A program made the translations under genes and the position numbers. From Corallincola sp. (lineage in GTDB: Bacteria; Pseudomonadota; Gammaproteobacteria; Enterobacterales; Neiellaceae): a DNA stretch of 5,742 nucleotides. Shown one piece after another: positions 1-5,742 of this stretch; positions within the stretch are counted from its first letter, which is position 1, and each line of letters starts with the position of its first letter. Location: assembly GCA_017998495.1 (NCBI GenBank), contig JAGOCY010000112.1, forward strand, positions 1 to 5,742, written 5' to 3'. The notes below the pieces were generated by a model, which did not search any database, had not been told where the DNA came from, and worked only from the letters and a program-made list of their open reading frames with translations.

Positions 1-1
1 C

Positions 2-1396
2 TTTGTGATCATCTTCCGGCTGTCGATGCTGGAGCTGGTGGAGCAGGGGGCCAGCGTGCGCGAACTGCCGGAGATGGCGCGGCGCATTGAGGCGGCTGGG
101 GCCAGCATCATCAACACCGGTCTCGGCTGGCACGAAGCTCGGGTGCCGACCATTGCCACCTCAGTGCCGCGCGCTGCTTTTACCTGGGTGACCAAGCTGG
201 TGCGTGAGGCGGTGACTATTCCGCTCATTACCTCCAACCGCATCAACGATCCGGCGGTGGCCGAAGAGGTGTTGGCCCGTGGCGATGCCGATATGGTGTC
301 GATGGCCCGGCCTTTTCTGGCCGATCCCGATTTTGTGGTTAAGGCATCAGCAGGGGCGCCGGAGCAGATCAACACCTGTATTGCCTGCAATCAGGCCTGC
401 CTCGATCAGGTGTTTTCCGGCAAGCGTGCCAGCTGCTTGGTGAATCCACGCGCCTGCCGCGAAACCGAGCTGGTGGCGGAACTCTCCCCCTACAGCAAGT
501 TTGTGGCGGTGATTGGTGCCGGCCCGGCCGGCCTGGCTGCAGCCTGCACCGCCGCCGAACGGGGCCATCGCGTGACCCTGTTTGAGCGCGACAGCGCCAT
601 TGGTGGCCAGTTCAACTACGCTCGCCAGATCCCGGGTAAAGAGGAGTTCAGCGAGACCCTGCGCTACTTCAAGGTGCGCCTTGAACAGTTGGGGGTTGAG
701 CTGCGCCTCGGTGAAGAAGCTCCCCATCCCAATGTGCTGGCCAAACAGTACGACGACATTGTGGTGGCGACCGGGGTCAAGCCGCGCCATCTCAATATCC
801 CCGGTGCCGGTCACCCCAAGGTGCTCAGCTATCTGGATCTGCTGCGCGATCACAAGCCGGTGGGAACCAAGGTGGCGATCATCGGCGCCGGTGGCATCGG
901 CTTTGATGTGGCCGCCTATCTGTGCGAGGCCGGCCACCCGGAAACGCGCCAGCTGGACCATTGGCTGGGTTTTTGGGGCATCGACCGCAGCCTGCAACAG
1001 CCGGGCGGCCTGCTCCCAGAGCCGGCAGCGGTTAGCGCGCCGCGCCAGATTGTGATGCTGCAGCGTAAGTCCAGCAAACCGGGCGCCGGCTTAGGTAAAA
1101 CCACCGGCTGGATCCACCGTGCCCTGCTTAAACGCTATGGCGTTGAGATGATGAGCGGCGTCAGCTACGAATCTGTGGATGACGAAGGTCTGCATGTCCG
1201 CGTCAATGGCAAGCCTCTGTTGCTGGCGGTTGACCAGGTGATCGTCTGTGCCGGCCAGGAGCCCGATGATGATCTTTATGGCGCGCTGCAGTCATTGGGG
1301 GCCAGCGTCCATCTGGTCGGCGGTGCCCGCCTGGCGGCGGAGCTGGATGCGGTGCGGGCGATCCGTGAAGGAACCGAGGTCGCGCTCAAGATCTGA
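2..1396 (+). CDS. fadH: 2,4-dienoyl-CoA reductase (NADPH), C-terminal part, 5' end outside window
   Basis: FadH reduces 2,4-dienoyl-CoA intermediates with NADPH so that unsaturated fatty acids with even-position double bonds can enter beta-oxidation; it is a cytosolic FMN, FAD and 4Fe-4S enzyme. The frame is open from base 2 to TGA at 1394-1396, giving 464 codons of a family that is about 670 residues long, so roughly 208 N-terminal residues are missing. The GTG at 5 is an internal valine, not a start. Counting that codon as residue 1, the end of the FMN-binding TIM barrel carries the motif GWHEAR with the likely catalytic His43. The iron-sulfur cysteines lie at 125, 128, 132 and 144 (CIACNQAC then ASC). 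A first Rossmann motif, VIGAGPAGLA, begins near 169 and a second, AIIGAGGIGFD, near 291. The end, GQEP then LVGG and a closing acidic helix, matches E. coli FadH from memory. No frameshift is seen. It ends in its own terminator, so it is not joined to the genes downstream. Confidence 0.97.
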   Translation, partial: FVIIFRLSMLELVEQGASVRELPEMARRIEAAGASIINTGLGWHEARVPTIATSVPRAAFTWVTKLVREAVTIPLITSNRINDPAVAEEVLARGDADMVSMARPFLADPDFVVKASAGAPEQINTCIACNQACLDQVFSGKRASCLVNPRACRETELVAELSPYSKFVAVIGAGPAGLAAACTAAERGHRVTLFERDSAIGGQFNYARQIPGKEEFSETLRYFKVRLEQLGVELRLGEEAPHPNVLAKQYDDIVVATGVKPRHLNIPGAGHPKVLSYLDLLRDHKPVGTKVAIIGAGGIGFDVAAYLCEAGHPETRQLDHWLGFWGIDRSLQQPGGLLPEPAAVSAPRQIVMLQRKSSKPGAGLGKTTGWIHRALLKRYGVEMMSGVSYESVDDEGLHVRVNGKPLLLAVDQVIVCAGQEPDDDLYGALQSLGASVHLVGGARLAAELDAVRAIREGTEVALKI

Positions 1397-1419
1397 GGCG
1401 AGGCTCTTACGCTAACAGC

Positions 1420-1448
1420 ACCGCCCCGATAGTGGGGCGGTTGTGTTT
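1420..1448 (+). terminator. Rho-independent terminator of fadH
   Basis: An 8-bp perfect stem, ACCGCCCC (1420-1427) with GGGGCGGT (1434-1441), has a 6-nt loop and is followed by TGTGTTT. It lies 23 bases after the fadH stop. The T tract is interrupted, so termination may be incomplete. The same hairpin is in position to stop minus-strand transcripts from the convergent PilZ gene, but no T-rich run follows it on that strand. Confidence 0.75.
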
Positions 1449-1470
1449 AGCACAGATGCGCTAAGGCTGG

Positions 1471-1839
1471 TTAGCTGGCGCTATCGGGCGGCAGCAACTC
1501 CGCCAGCTCCCGCTGCAGTAGTGATTCATCGCCCAGGTTAAGTTCAATTAAACGACGCAGATGGGTGATGCTGTCGATGTCGATGTGGTGGCAATAGAGG
1601 CCCAAGTGCGAGTCATGGAGATGAGCCACGCTCACCTGCATGGTGATCACTGCTTCGCTACCCTGGAGCCGGATCACCAGCAGCGCTGATTTGACCGCCT
1701 GTGGCCAACCGTCGGGCAGGCTGACCAGCGCCCCCTTGAGCGACAGATCATAGATCTCGGTCGCTGCCCGATGGTCGGCGGCGATCAGCTCGGCACTGAC
1801 ATTAAAGGCGATACGGGCATGGCGACGACGCTCGTGCAT
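1471..1839 (-). CDS. single-domain PilZ c-di-GMP receptor, MapZ-like
   Basis: This is a 122-residue soluble protein made of one PilZ domain, with no signal peptide or membrane segment. PilZ domains bind cyclic di-GMP. Both binding motifs are intact: RxxxR at residues 5-9 (RRHAR) and DxSxxG at 31-36 (DLSLKG). The C-terminal part, HIDIDSITHLRRLIELNLGDE followed by a leucine-rich helix, closely resembles Pseudomonas aeruginosa PA4608/MapZ as I recall it. MapZ is a c-di-GMP adaptor that acts on the chemotaxis methyltransferase CheR1. I chose the ATG at 1839 because GGAG (1846-1849) lies 6 bases upstream and because PilZ proteins of this type begin just before the arginine motif. An in-frame ATG at 1869 lacks a ribosome binding site, and further extension would run into the ettA terminator. 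The gene is co-directional with ettA but separated from it by that terminator, so it probably has its own promoter. PilZ identity is secure; the MapZ-like role is inferred. Confidence 0.92.
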   Translation of the reverse strand: MHERRRHARIAFNVSAELIAADHRAATEIYDLSLKGALVSLPDGWPQAVKSALLVIRLQGSEAVITMQVSVAHLHDSHLGLYCHHIDIDSITHLRRLIELNLGDESLLQRELAELLPPDSAS

Positions 1840-1843
1840 GGGA

Positions 1844-1849
1844 CTCTCC
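1844..1849 (-). promoter_or_regulatory. ribosome binding site deciding the PilZ start
   Basis: On the minus strand GGAGAG precedes the ATG at 1839, with GGAG spaced 6 bases from it. No comparable site precedes the alternative in-frame ATG at 1869, so this site supports the shorter 122-residue protein. Confidence 0.65.
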
Positions 1850-1867
1850 GGCGGGAATGACGAATTC

Positions 1868-1895
1868 ATCTTAGTCAGGGGGGCTGACAACACAA
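1868..1895 (-). promoter_or_regulatory. possible weak promoter for the PilZ gene
   Basis: On the minus strand TTGTGT (1890-1895) and TAAGAT (1868-1873) are 16 bases apart, resembling sigma-70 -35 and -10 boxes with 3/6 and 4/6 matches. A start near 1861 would give a leader of about 22 bases. The -35 box overlaps the T-rich tail of the ettA terminator. This is a by-eye match to a weak consensus and may be chance. Confidence 0.25.
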
Positions 1896-1915
1896 CGGGG
1901 GCCCGCAGGCCCCCG
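1887..1915 (-). terminator. Rho-independent terminator of ettA
   Basis: A perfect 8-bp GC-only stem, CGGGGGCC (1896-1903) with GGCCCCCG (1908-1915), has a 4-base loop. On the minus strand it is followed by TTGTGTTGT. It lies 43 bases beyond the ettA stop and upstream of the PilZ start, and it separates the two minus-strand genes. On the plus strand the following bases are A-rich, so it points in the ettA direction. Confidence 0.8.
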
Positions 1916-1928
1916 CACAAAAGGGTGA

Positions 1929-1949
1929 GGCACCGCAAGGAACGGTGCC
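1929..1949 (-). repeat. second hairpin downstream of ettA
   Basis: A perfect 7-bp inverted repeat, GGCACCG (1929-1935) with CGGTGCC (1943-1949), has a 7-base loop. It begins 9 bases past the ettA stop. On the minus strand it is followed by TCACCCTTTT, so it could be a first, weaker terminator or a 3'-end stabilising structure ahead of the main terminator at 1887-1915. Confidence 0.55.
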
Positions 1950-1958
1950 GTTACATCC

Positions 1959-3623
1959 TTACTTTTCCAGGCGTTTGTACTTGATGCGGTGGGGTTCGAC
2001 CGCCTCGGCACCGAAGGTCTTCTTCAGCCACTCTTCGTAGTCGCTGAAGTTGCCTTCGAAGAAGTTGACCTTGCCCTCATCGCGGTAGTCGAGGATGTGG
2101 GTCGCCACACGGTCGAGGAACCAGCGATCGTGCGAGATCACCATGGCGCTGCCGGGGAATTCGAGCAGGGCGTTTTCCAGCGCGCGCAGGGTTTCCACAT
2201 CCAGGTCGTTGGTTGGTTCGTCAAGCAGCAGCACGTTGCCGCCAGCTTTGAGCAGAGTGGCCAGATGGACACGGTTGCGCTCACCGCCCGAGAGTTCACC
2301 GATGCGCTTCTGCTGATCGGAGCCTTTGAAGTTGAAGCGGCCCACATAGGCGCGGGTGTTGATCTCGAAGTTGTTGATGCGCAGCATGTCCTGCCCTTCG
2401 CCCACCTCTTCCCACACCGTTTTCTTGGGATCGAGCTTGTCACGGAACTGATCAACGGCGGCCATCTTGACCGTTTCGCCAACCACGATCTGGCCAGAGT
2501 CCGGCTGTTCATGGCCGAGCAGCATGCGGAACAGGGTCGACTTACCGGCACCGTTGGGGCCGATGATGCCGACAATGGCGCCCTTGGGCACGGTGAAGCT
2601 CAGGTCGTCGATCAACACCCGGTCGCCGTAGCTCTTGGTCAGGTTGCTGACCTCGATCACCTTGTCCCCCAGGCGCGGGCCCGGCGGAATGAACAGCTCG
2701 TTGGTTTCGTTACGCTTCTGGTAGTCGCTCTGCTGCAGCTCTTCGAAGCGCGCCATACGCGCCTTGCTCTTGGCCTGACGGCCTTTGGGGTTGGTGCGTA
2801 CCCATTCCAGCTCTTTTTCCATCGACTTCTGGCGCGAGCGCTCGCCGGCCTGTTCCTGGGCCAGACGCTTCTCTTTCTGATCCAGCCAGGAGCTGTAGTT
2901 GCCTTCCCACGGGATGCCGTGGCCACGGTCCAGTTCGAGGATCCAGCCGGCGACGTTGTCGAGGAAGTAACGGTCGTGGGTGACGGCCACCACAGTGCCG
3001 CTGTAGTCGTGGAGGAAACGCTCCAGCCAGGCGACCGATTCGGCGTCCAAATGGTTGGTCGGTTCGTCGAGCAGCAGCATGTCCGGCTGCTCCAGCAGCA
3101 GGCGGCAGAGGGCGACGCGGCGGCGCTCACCACCCGACAGAGTGGCGACCTTGGCATCCCAGGCGGGCAGGCGCAGGGCGTCGGCAGCGCGCTCCAGTTT
3201 GTTGTCGAGGTTGTGGCCGTCGCCGGCCTGGATGATCGCCTCCAGCTCCGCCTGTTCACGGGCCAGGGCATCGAAATCGGCGTTCTCGTCGGCGTAGGCG
3301 GCGTACACCTCATCGAGGCGGGCGAGGGCGTTCTTCACGGCGCCCAAGGCCTCTTCGACCGCTTCGCGCACATTGTGCTCGGGGTTGAGCTGCGGCTCCT
3401 GCGGCAGGTAGCCGACCTTGATCCCCGGCTGCGGGCGGGCTTCGCCATCGATCTCTTTGTCGATGCCGGCCATGATGCGTAGCAGGGTCGACTTACCCGA
3501 GCCGTTCAGGCCGAGCACGCCGATCTTGGCACCGGGGAAGAAGCTGAGAGAGATATCTTTGAGGATATGACGCTTGGGCGGCACCACTTTGCCAACCCGA
3601 TGCATGGTGTAGATGTATTGCAT
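1959..3623 (-). CDS. ettA: energy-dependent translational throttle protein EttA (ABC-F ATPase)
   Basis: EttA binds the ribosomal E site and gates entry of the 70S initiation complex into elongation according to the ATP/ADP ratio. The protein has 554 residues, one fewer than E. coli EttA, with the same closing RIKYKR segment. It has two ABC domains and no membrane segment. Domain 1 has Walker A at 38-46 (GLNGSGKST), signature LSGGE at 162-166, Walker B ending in catalytic Glu187 and switch His216. Domain 2 has Walker A at 355-363 (GPNGAGKST), signature at 444-448, catalytic Glu469 and His498. The insertion at about 94-138 is the arm that contacts L1 in E. coli. The charged linker at about 241-321 is the P-site tRNA interaction motif. 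The ATG at 3621-3623 gives an N-terminus (MQYIYTMHRVGKVVPPK) aligned with E. coli. The ribosome site is poor, with GGA close to the start. It is transcribed divergently from glyA; a CACAAT at 3657-3662 on the minus strand might be its -10 box, without a convincing -35. Confidence 0.98.
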   Translation of the reverse strand: MQYIYTMHRVGKVVPPKRHILKDISLSFFPGAKIGVLGLNGSGKSTLLRIMAGIDKEIDGEARPQPGIKVGYLPQEPQLNPEHNVREAVEEALGAVKNALARLDEVYAAYADENADFDALAREQAELEAIIQAGDGHNLDNKLERAADALRLPAWDAKVATLSGGERRRVALCRLLLEQPDMLLLDEPTNHLDAESVAWLERFLHDYSGTVVAVTHDRYFLDNVAGWILELDRGHGIPWEGNYSSWLDQKEKRLAQEQAGERSRQKSMEKELEWVRTNPKGRQAKSKARMARFEELQQSDYQKRNETNELFIPPGPRLGDKVIEVSNLTKSYGDRVLIDDLSFTVPKGAIVGIIGPNGAGKSTLFRMLLGHEQPDSGQIVVGETVKMAAVDQFRDKLDPKKTVWEEVGEGQDMLRINNFEINTRAYVGRFNFKGSDQQKRIGELSGGERNRVHLATLLKAGGNVLLLDEPTNDLDVETLRALENALLEFPGSAMVISHDRWFLDRVATHILDYRDEGKVNFFEGNFSDYEEWLKKTFGAEAVEPHRIKYKRLEK

Positions 3624-3673
3624 AGATCCATAAGCTTGGCTGTCAGGAAGGGCCGTATTGTGGCACCAGCCCG

Positions 3674-3698
3674 GCGATCAGGCGAGTCTCCTGATCGC
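3674..3698. repeat. 9-bp perfect inverted repeat between ettA and glyA
   Basis: GCGATCAGG (3674-3682) is repeated inverted as CCTGATCGC (3690-3698) around a 7-base centre. It lies 51 bases upstream of the ettA start and 141 bases upstream of glyA. It could be a protein binding site or an RNA hairpin. The arms do not match the PurR or MetR sites known from E. coli glyA. It sits about where a -35 region would be if CACAAT at 3657-3662 were the ettA -10 box. Confidence 0.6.
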
Positions 3699-3713
3699 GG
3701 CGCTGCCAGCGCC
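3699..3713. repeat. 7-bp inverted repeat with 1-base centre
   Basis: GGCGCTG (3699-3705) and CAGCGCC (3707-3713) form a near-continuous palindrome directly abutting the previous repeat. As RNA it would fold as a 5-bp GC stem with a 5-base loop. In such GC-rich sequence a short palindrome may be chance. Confidence 0.4.
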
Positions 3714-3731
3714 ATGCCCCAAGGGCGTGGC
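3711..3731 (+). repeat. 9-bp inverted repeat, one G-U pair on plus-strand RNA
   Basis: GCCATGCCC (3711-3719) and GGGCGTGGC (3723-3731) pair around a 3-base CAA loop. The single non-Watson-Crick pair is U-G in a plus-strand RNA but A-C in a minus-strand RNA, so any hairpin would favour the plus strand. It shares 3 bases with the neighbouring palindrome, so the two are mutually exclusive as full stems. No T tract follows, which argues against a terminator. Confidence 0.4.
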
Positions 3732-3768
3732 TACCGCGGGCGGCTAGCTCAAGTGCGCTAATCGAGGC

Positions 3769-3797
3769 TGTGATCTGGCGCCCGAACCGGTTAGAAT
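3769..3797 (+). promoter_or_regulatory. candidate sigma-70 promoter of glyA
   Basis: TAGAAT (3792-3797) is a good -10 box (5 of 6 to TATAAT). It would give a leader of roughly 35 bases before the glyA ATG. The hexamer 17 bases upstream, TGTGAT (3769-3774), is a poor -35, so an activator may contribute. The 8-bp palindrome AACCGGTT (3785-3792) touches the -10 box. No MetR- or PurR-like site was recognised by eye. Confidence 0.45.
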
Positions 3798-3838
3798 TCC
3801 GCCCCTTGAGACCGCCCACCAGCCCCCGTGGAGAGCCC

Positions 3839-5092
3839 ATGCTGTCGCGTACCATGACCATCGCCGATTATGATCCCGAACTCTGGCAGGCAATGGAGGA
3901 TGAAGTTGCCCGTCAGGAAGACCATATCGAGCTGATCGCCTCTGAAAACTATGCCAGCCCGCGGGTGTTGCAGGCACAGGGTTCACAGCTGACCAACAAG
4001 TACGCCGAGGGCTACCCGGGCAAGCGCTACTACGGTGGTTGCGAGTATGTGGACGTGGTCGAGCAGCTGGCCATCGACCGCGCCAAGGCGCTGTTTGGCG
4101 CTGACTATGTCAACGTCCAGCCGCACGCCGGCTCGCAGGCCAATATCGCCGTATTCCACGCCCTGCTGCAGCCCCACGATGTGGTGCTGGGCATGAGCCT
4201 GGCCCACGGTGGCCACCTGACCCACGGCGCCAAGGTCAACTTCTCCGGCAAGATCTACAACGCGGTGCAGTATGGCGTGAACGCCGAAGGCCGCATCGAT
4301 TATGACGAAGTGGAGCGTCTGGCTCTCGAGCACCGTCCGAAGATGGTGATCGCCGGTTTCTCCGCCTATTCACAGGTGATCGACTGGTCGCGGTTCCGCG
4401 CCATTGCCGATCGCGTGGGCGCCTACCTGCTGGTGGACATGGCCCATGTCGCCGGTCTGGTCGCCGCTGGCCTCTACCCGAACCCGCTGCCCCACGCCCA
4501 TGTGGTCACCACCACCACCCACAAGACCCTCGCTGGCCCGCGCAGCGGCATGATCCTGTCGGCCATTGGCGATGAAGAGATTTACAAGAAGCTCAACAGC
4601 GCCGTGTTCCCCGGTGGTCAGGGTGGCCCGCTGTGCCACGTCATCGCCGCCAAGGCAGTGGCCTTCAAAGAAGCGATGGAGCCGGAGTTCAAGGCCTATC
4701 AGGCCCAGGTGATCAAAAACGCCAAGGCGATGGTCAGCGTGTTCCAGCAACGCGGTTACAAGATCGTCTCCGGCGGTACTGAAAACCACCTGTTCCTGGT
4801 GGATCTGATCGACCGCGAAATCAGCGGTAAAGATGCTGATGCGGCGCTGGGCAAGGCCCACATCACCGTCAACAAGAACTCGGTGCCCAACGATCCGCGT
4901 TCGCCCTTCGTCACCAGCGGTATCCGCATCGGCACCCCGGCCATTACCCGTCGTGGCTTTGTCGAAGCCGACGCCGCCGATCTGGCCGGCTGGATCTGCG
5001 ATGTGCTCGATAACAGCACTGACGACGCCGTGTTGGATGCGGTGCGGGCAAAGGTCAGCGCCATCTGCAAGCGCCTGCCGGTTTACGGCTAA
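3839..5092 (+). CDS. glyA: serine hydroxymethyltransferase
   Basis: GlyA is a cytosolic PLP enzyme that converts serine and tetrahydrofolate to glycine and 5,10-methylenetetrahydrofolate, the main source of one-carbon units for purines, thymidylate and methionine. The protein has 417 residues, the same length as E. coli GlyA, and aligns with it throughout. Key residues fall at E. coli numbers: Glu57 and Tyr65 in the [13 protein letters not shown] segment, His126 in HGGHLTHG, Asp200, His228, the PLP-binding Lys229 in TTTTHKT, and Arg363 in SGIRIGTPA. The ATG at 3839 is chosen because GGAG (3830-3833) lies 5 bases upstream and the product begins [12 protein letters not shown] as in the family. 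The frame stays open upstream to 3770, but that extension would cover the promoter. The gene is transcribed away from ettA and ends in a strong terminator before nrdR. No truncation or altered catalytic residue is seen. Confidence 0.99.
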   Translation: MLSRTMTIADYDPELWQAMEDEVARQEDHIELIASENYASPRVLQAQGSQLTNKYAEGYPGKRYYGGCEYVDVVEQLAIDRAKALFGADYVNVQPHAGSQANIAVFHALLQPHDVVLGMSLAHGGHLTHGAKVNFSGKIYNAVQYGVNAEGRIDYDEVERLALEHRPKMVIAGFSAYSQVIDWSRFRAIADRVGAYLLVDMAHVAGLVAAGLYPNPLPHAHVVTTTTHKTLAGPRSGMILSAIGDEEIYKKLNSAVFPGGQGGPLCHVIAAKAVAFKEAMEPEFKAYQAQVIKNAKAMVSVFQQRGYKIVSGGTENHLFLVDLIDREISGKDADAALGKAHITVNKNSVPNDPRSPFVTSGIRIGTPAITRRGFVEADAADLAGWICDVLDNSTDDAVLDAVRAKVSAICKRLPVYG

Positions 5093-5109
5093 GCCTGAGC
5101 TAAAGTAGC

Positions 5110-5135
5110 AAGGCCGCCTGCGGGCGGCCTTTGTC
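5110..5135 (+). terminator. Rho-independent terminator of glyA
   Basis: A perfect 9-bp stem, AAGGCCGCC (5110-5118) with GGCGGCCTT (5123-5131), has a TGCG tetraloop and continues into TTTGTCATT. It lies 17 bases after the glyA stop. This is a strong hairpin with a short T tract and should largely separate glyA transcription from nrdR. Confidence 0.88.
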
Positions 5136-5167
5136 ATTGCACGGCGAATAAAGAGGCTCGCACAACC

Positions 5168-5623
5168 ATGCATTGTCCTTTTTGTGGCAAACCCGATACC
5201 AAGGTGATCGATTCACGGCTGGTGGCTGAAGGCCAGCAGGTGCGGCGCCGGCGTGAATGCACCGCCTGTGGCGAGCGCTTCACCACTTTTGAAGGGGCGG
5301 AGCTGGTGATGCCGCGCATCATCAAGCGCGATGGCAGCCGCGAGCCGTTCAACGAAGAGAAGCTGCGCGCCGGCCTGCTGCGGGCGCTGGAGCGGCGGCC
5401 GGTGCCGACTGAGGCGATCGAAAGCACCATTGCCGAGATCGGCTCTCAGCTGCGCGCCACCGGCGAGCGTGAAGTGAGCAGCCGGCTCTTGGGTGAACTG
5501 GTGATGGAGGCGCTGAAAAAGCTCGATAAGGTGGCTTACGTGCGCTTTGCCTCGGTTTACCTGTCCTTCGATGACATCCGCCAGTTTGAAGAGGCGGTGG
5601 CCAAACTGCAGAAATCACCCTGA
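5168..5623 (+). CDS. nrdR: transcriptional repressor NrdR
   Basis: NrdR is a zinc-finger and ATP-cone repressor that binds NrdR boxes upstream of ribonucleotide reductase operons and senses ATP/dATP, linking dNTP supply to reductase expression. The protein has 151 residues (E. coli about 149). The N-terminal zinc ribbon has cysteines at 3, 6, 31 and 34 (MHCPFC and CTAC), with an arginine run (VRRRR) before the second pair. The ATP-cone spans about 49-139 and contains the conserved [14 protein letters not shown] and [14 protein letters not shown] segments. The ATG at 5168 gives the invariant MHCPFC start; GAGG (5153-5156) is 11 bases upstream, a rather long spacing. Its TGA at 5621-5623 shares one base with the ribD ATG, so the two are very likely co-transcribed and translationally coupled. 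I see no convincing promoter between the glyA terminator and nrdR. Confidence 0.98.
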   Translation: MHCPFCGKPDTKVIDSRLVAEGQQVRRRRECTACGERFTTFEGAELVMPRIIKRDGSREPFNEEKLRAGLLRALERRPVPTEAIESTIAEIGSQLRATGEREVSSRLLGELVMEALKKLDKVAYVRFASVYLSFDDIRQFEEAVAKLQKSP

Positions 5624-5742
5624 TGGCTGAGACCTTCACCGCCCTGGATGCCCGCTTTATGGCCCGCGCGCTGCGTCTGGCCGAGTGCGGCCGTTACACC
5701 ACCAGCCCCAATCCGCGGGTGGGCTGTGTGCTGGTCAGGGGC
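5623..5742 (+). CDS. ribD: riboflavin biosynthesis deaminase/reductase RibD, N-terminal fragment, 3' end outside window
   Basis: RibD is a bifunctional cytosolic enzyme that deaminates and then reduces the pyrimidine intermediate formed from GTP in riboflavin synthesis. Only the first 40 codons are present and the frame is open to the end of the window. The fragment carries the typical opening of the deaminase domain: FMARALRLAECGRYTTSPNP then VGCVLV, matching E. coli RibD (YMARALKLAQRGRFTT, PNPNVGCV) from memory. The zinc-binding and reductase parts lie beyond the window. The ATG overlaps the nrdR TGA (TGATG), and no good Shine-Dalgarno sequence lies at normal spacing, which suggests coupling to nrdR translation. 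The N-terminus is a few residues longer than in E. coli. Confidence 0.95.
   Translation, partial: MAETFTALDARFMARALRLAECGRYTTSPNPRVGCVLVRG

Noticed and set aside
347..997. A 216-codon minus-strand open frame opposite fadH
   Set aside because: It is antisense to the fully conserved FadH reading frame, and its composition is typical of a GC-rich shadow frame.
1447..1464. Small imperfect hairpin TTAGCAC / GCGCTAA after the fadH terminator, considered as a PilZ terminator
   Set aside because: The stem is only 7 bp with one mismatch or wobble, and no T tract follows it on the minus strand.
1840..1938. Longer N-terminus for the PilZ protein, starting at 1869 or 1938
   Set aside because: The extra residues do not fit the family, no ribosome site precedes those starts, and the extension to 1938 would cross the ettA terminator hairpin.
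1989..3482. A 497-codon plus-strand open frame opposite ettA
   Set aside because: It is antisense to a clearly conserved ABC-F gene. Its translation is low-complexity (rich in V, A, G, L, H and Q), matches no recognised family and has no supporting ribosome site. Long antisense frames are expected in GC-rich genes.
3624..3838. Short open frames in the ettA/glyA intergenic region (for example minus 3643-3861 and plus 3567-3761)
   Set aside because: They overlap the starts of ettA or glyA, are rich in Arg, Gly, Ala and Ser, and show no recognisable domain or good ribosome site. They probably exist only because stop codons are rare in GC-rich DNA.
4370..5173. A 267-codon minus-strand open frame opposite glyA
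   Set aside because: It is a shadow of glyA in another frame, with no recognisable domain, and it would run through the glyA terminator.

Overview
The window is a stretch of ordinary, GC-rich gammaproteobacterial chromosome. The proteins resemble their Escherichia coli counterparts closely and nearly co-linearly (compared from memory). The order glyA-nrdR-ribD is the familiar gammaproteobacterial arrangement. The GC-rich codon use and the stand-alone MapZ-like PilZ protein suggest a relative of Aeromonas/Oceanimonas or Pseudomonas rather than an enteric bacterium. The genus is an inference, and I favour Aeromonadales only weakly.

Layout: (1) Positions 2-1396, plus strand: the C-terminal two thirds of fadH, the iron-sulfur flavoprotein 2,4-dienoyl-CoA reductase of unsaturated fatty acid beta-oxidation, followed by a hairpin terminator at 1420-1448. 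(2) Positions 1471-1839, minus strand: a 122-residue single-domain PilZ protein with intact c-di-GMP binding motifs, convergent with fadH. (3) Positions 1959-3623, minus strand: ettA, an ABC-F translation factor, with two hairpins between its stop and the PilZ gene. (4) Positions 3624-3838: a divergent ettA/glyA intergenic region with three adjacent inverted repeats and a plausible glyA -10 box. (5) Positions 3839-5092, plus strand: glyA, serine hydroxymethyltransferase, ending in a strong terminator at 5110-5135. (6) Positions 5168-5623, plus strand: nrdR, the ribonucleotide reductase repressor. Its stop codon overlaps the start of ribD by one base, and ribD (riboflavin biosynthesis) runs off the window at 5742.

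Most of the genes are conserved housekeeping functions: fatty acid oxidation, energy-dependent control of translation initiation, one-carbon metabolism, control of dNTP synthesis and riboflavin synthesis. The PilZ protein is the only signalling gene. I see no mobile element, CRISPR array, tRNA, rRNA, toxin-antitoxin pair or defence system, and no evidence of an undescribed system. The most open points are the inverted-repeat cluster between ettA and glyA and the role of the MapZ-like PilZ protein.
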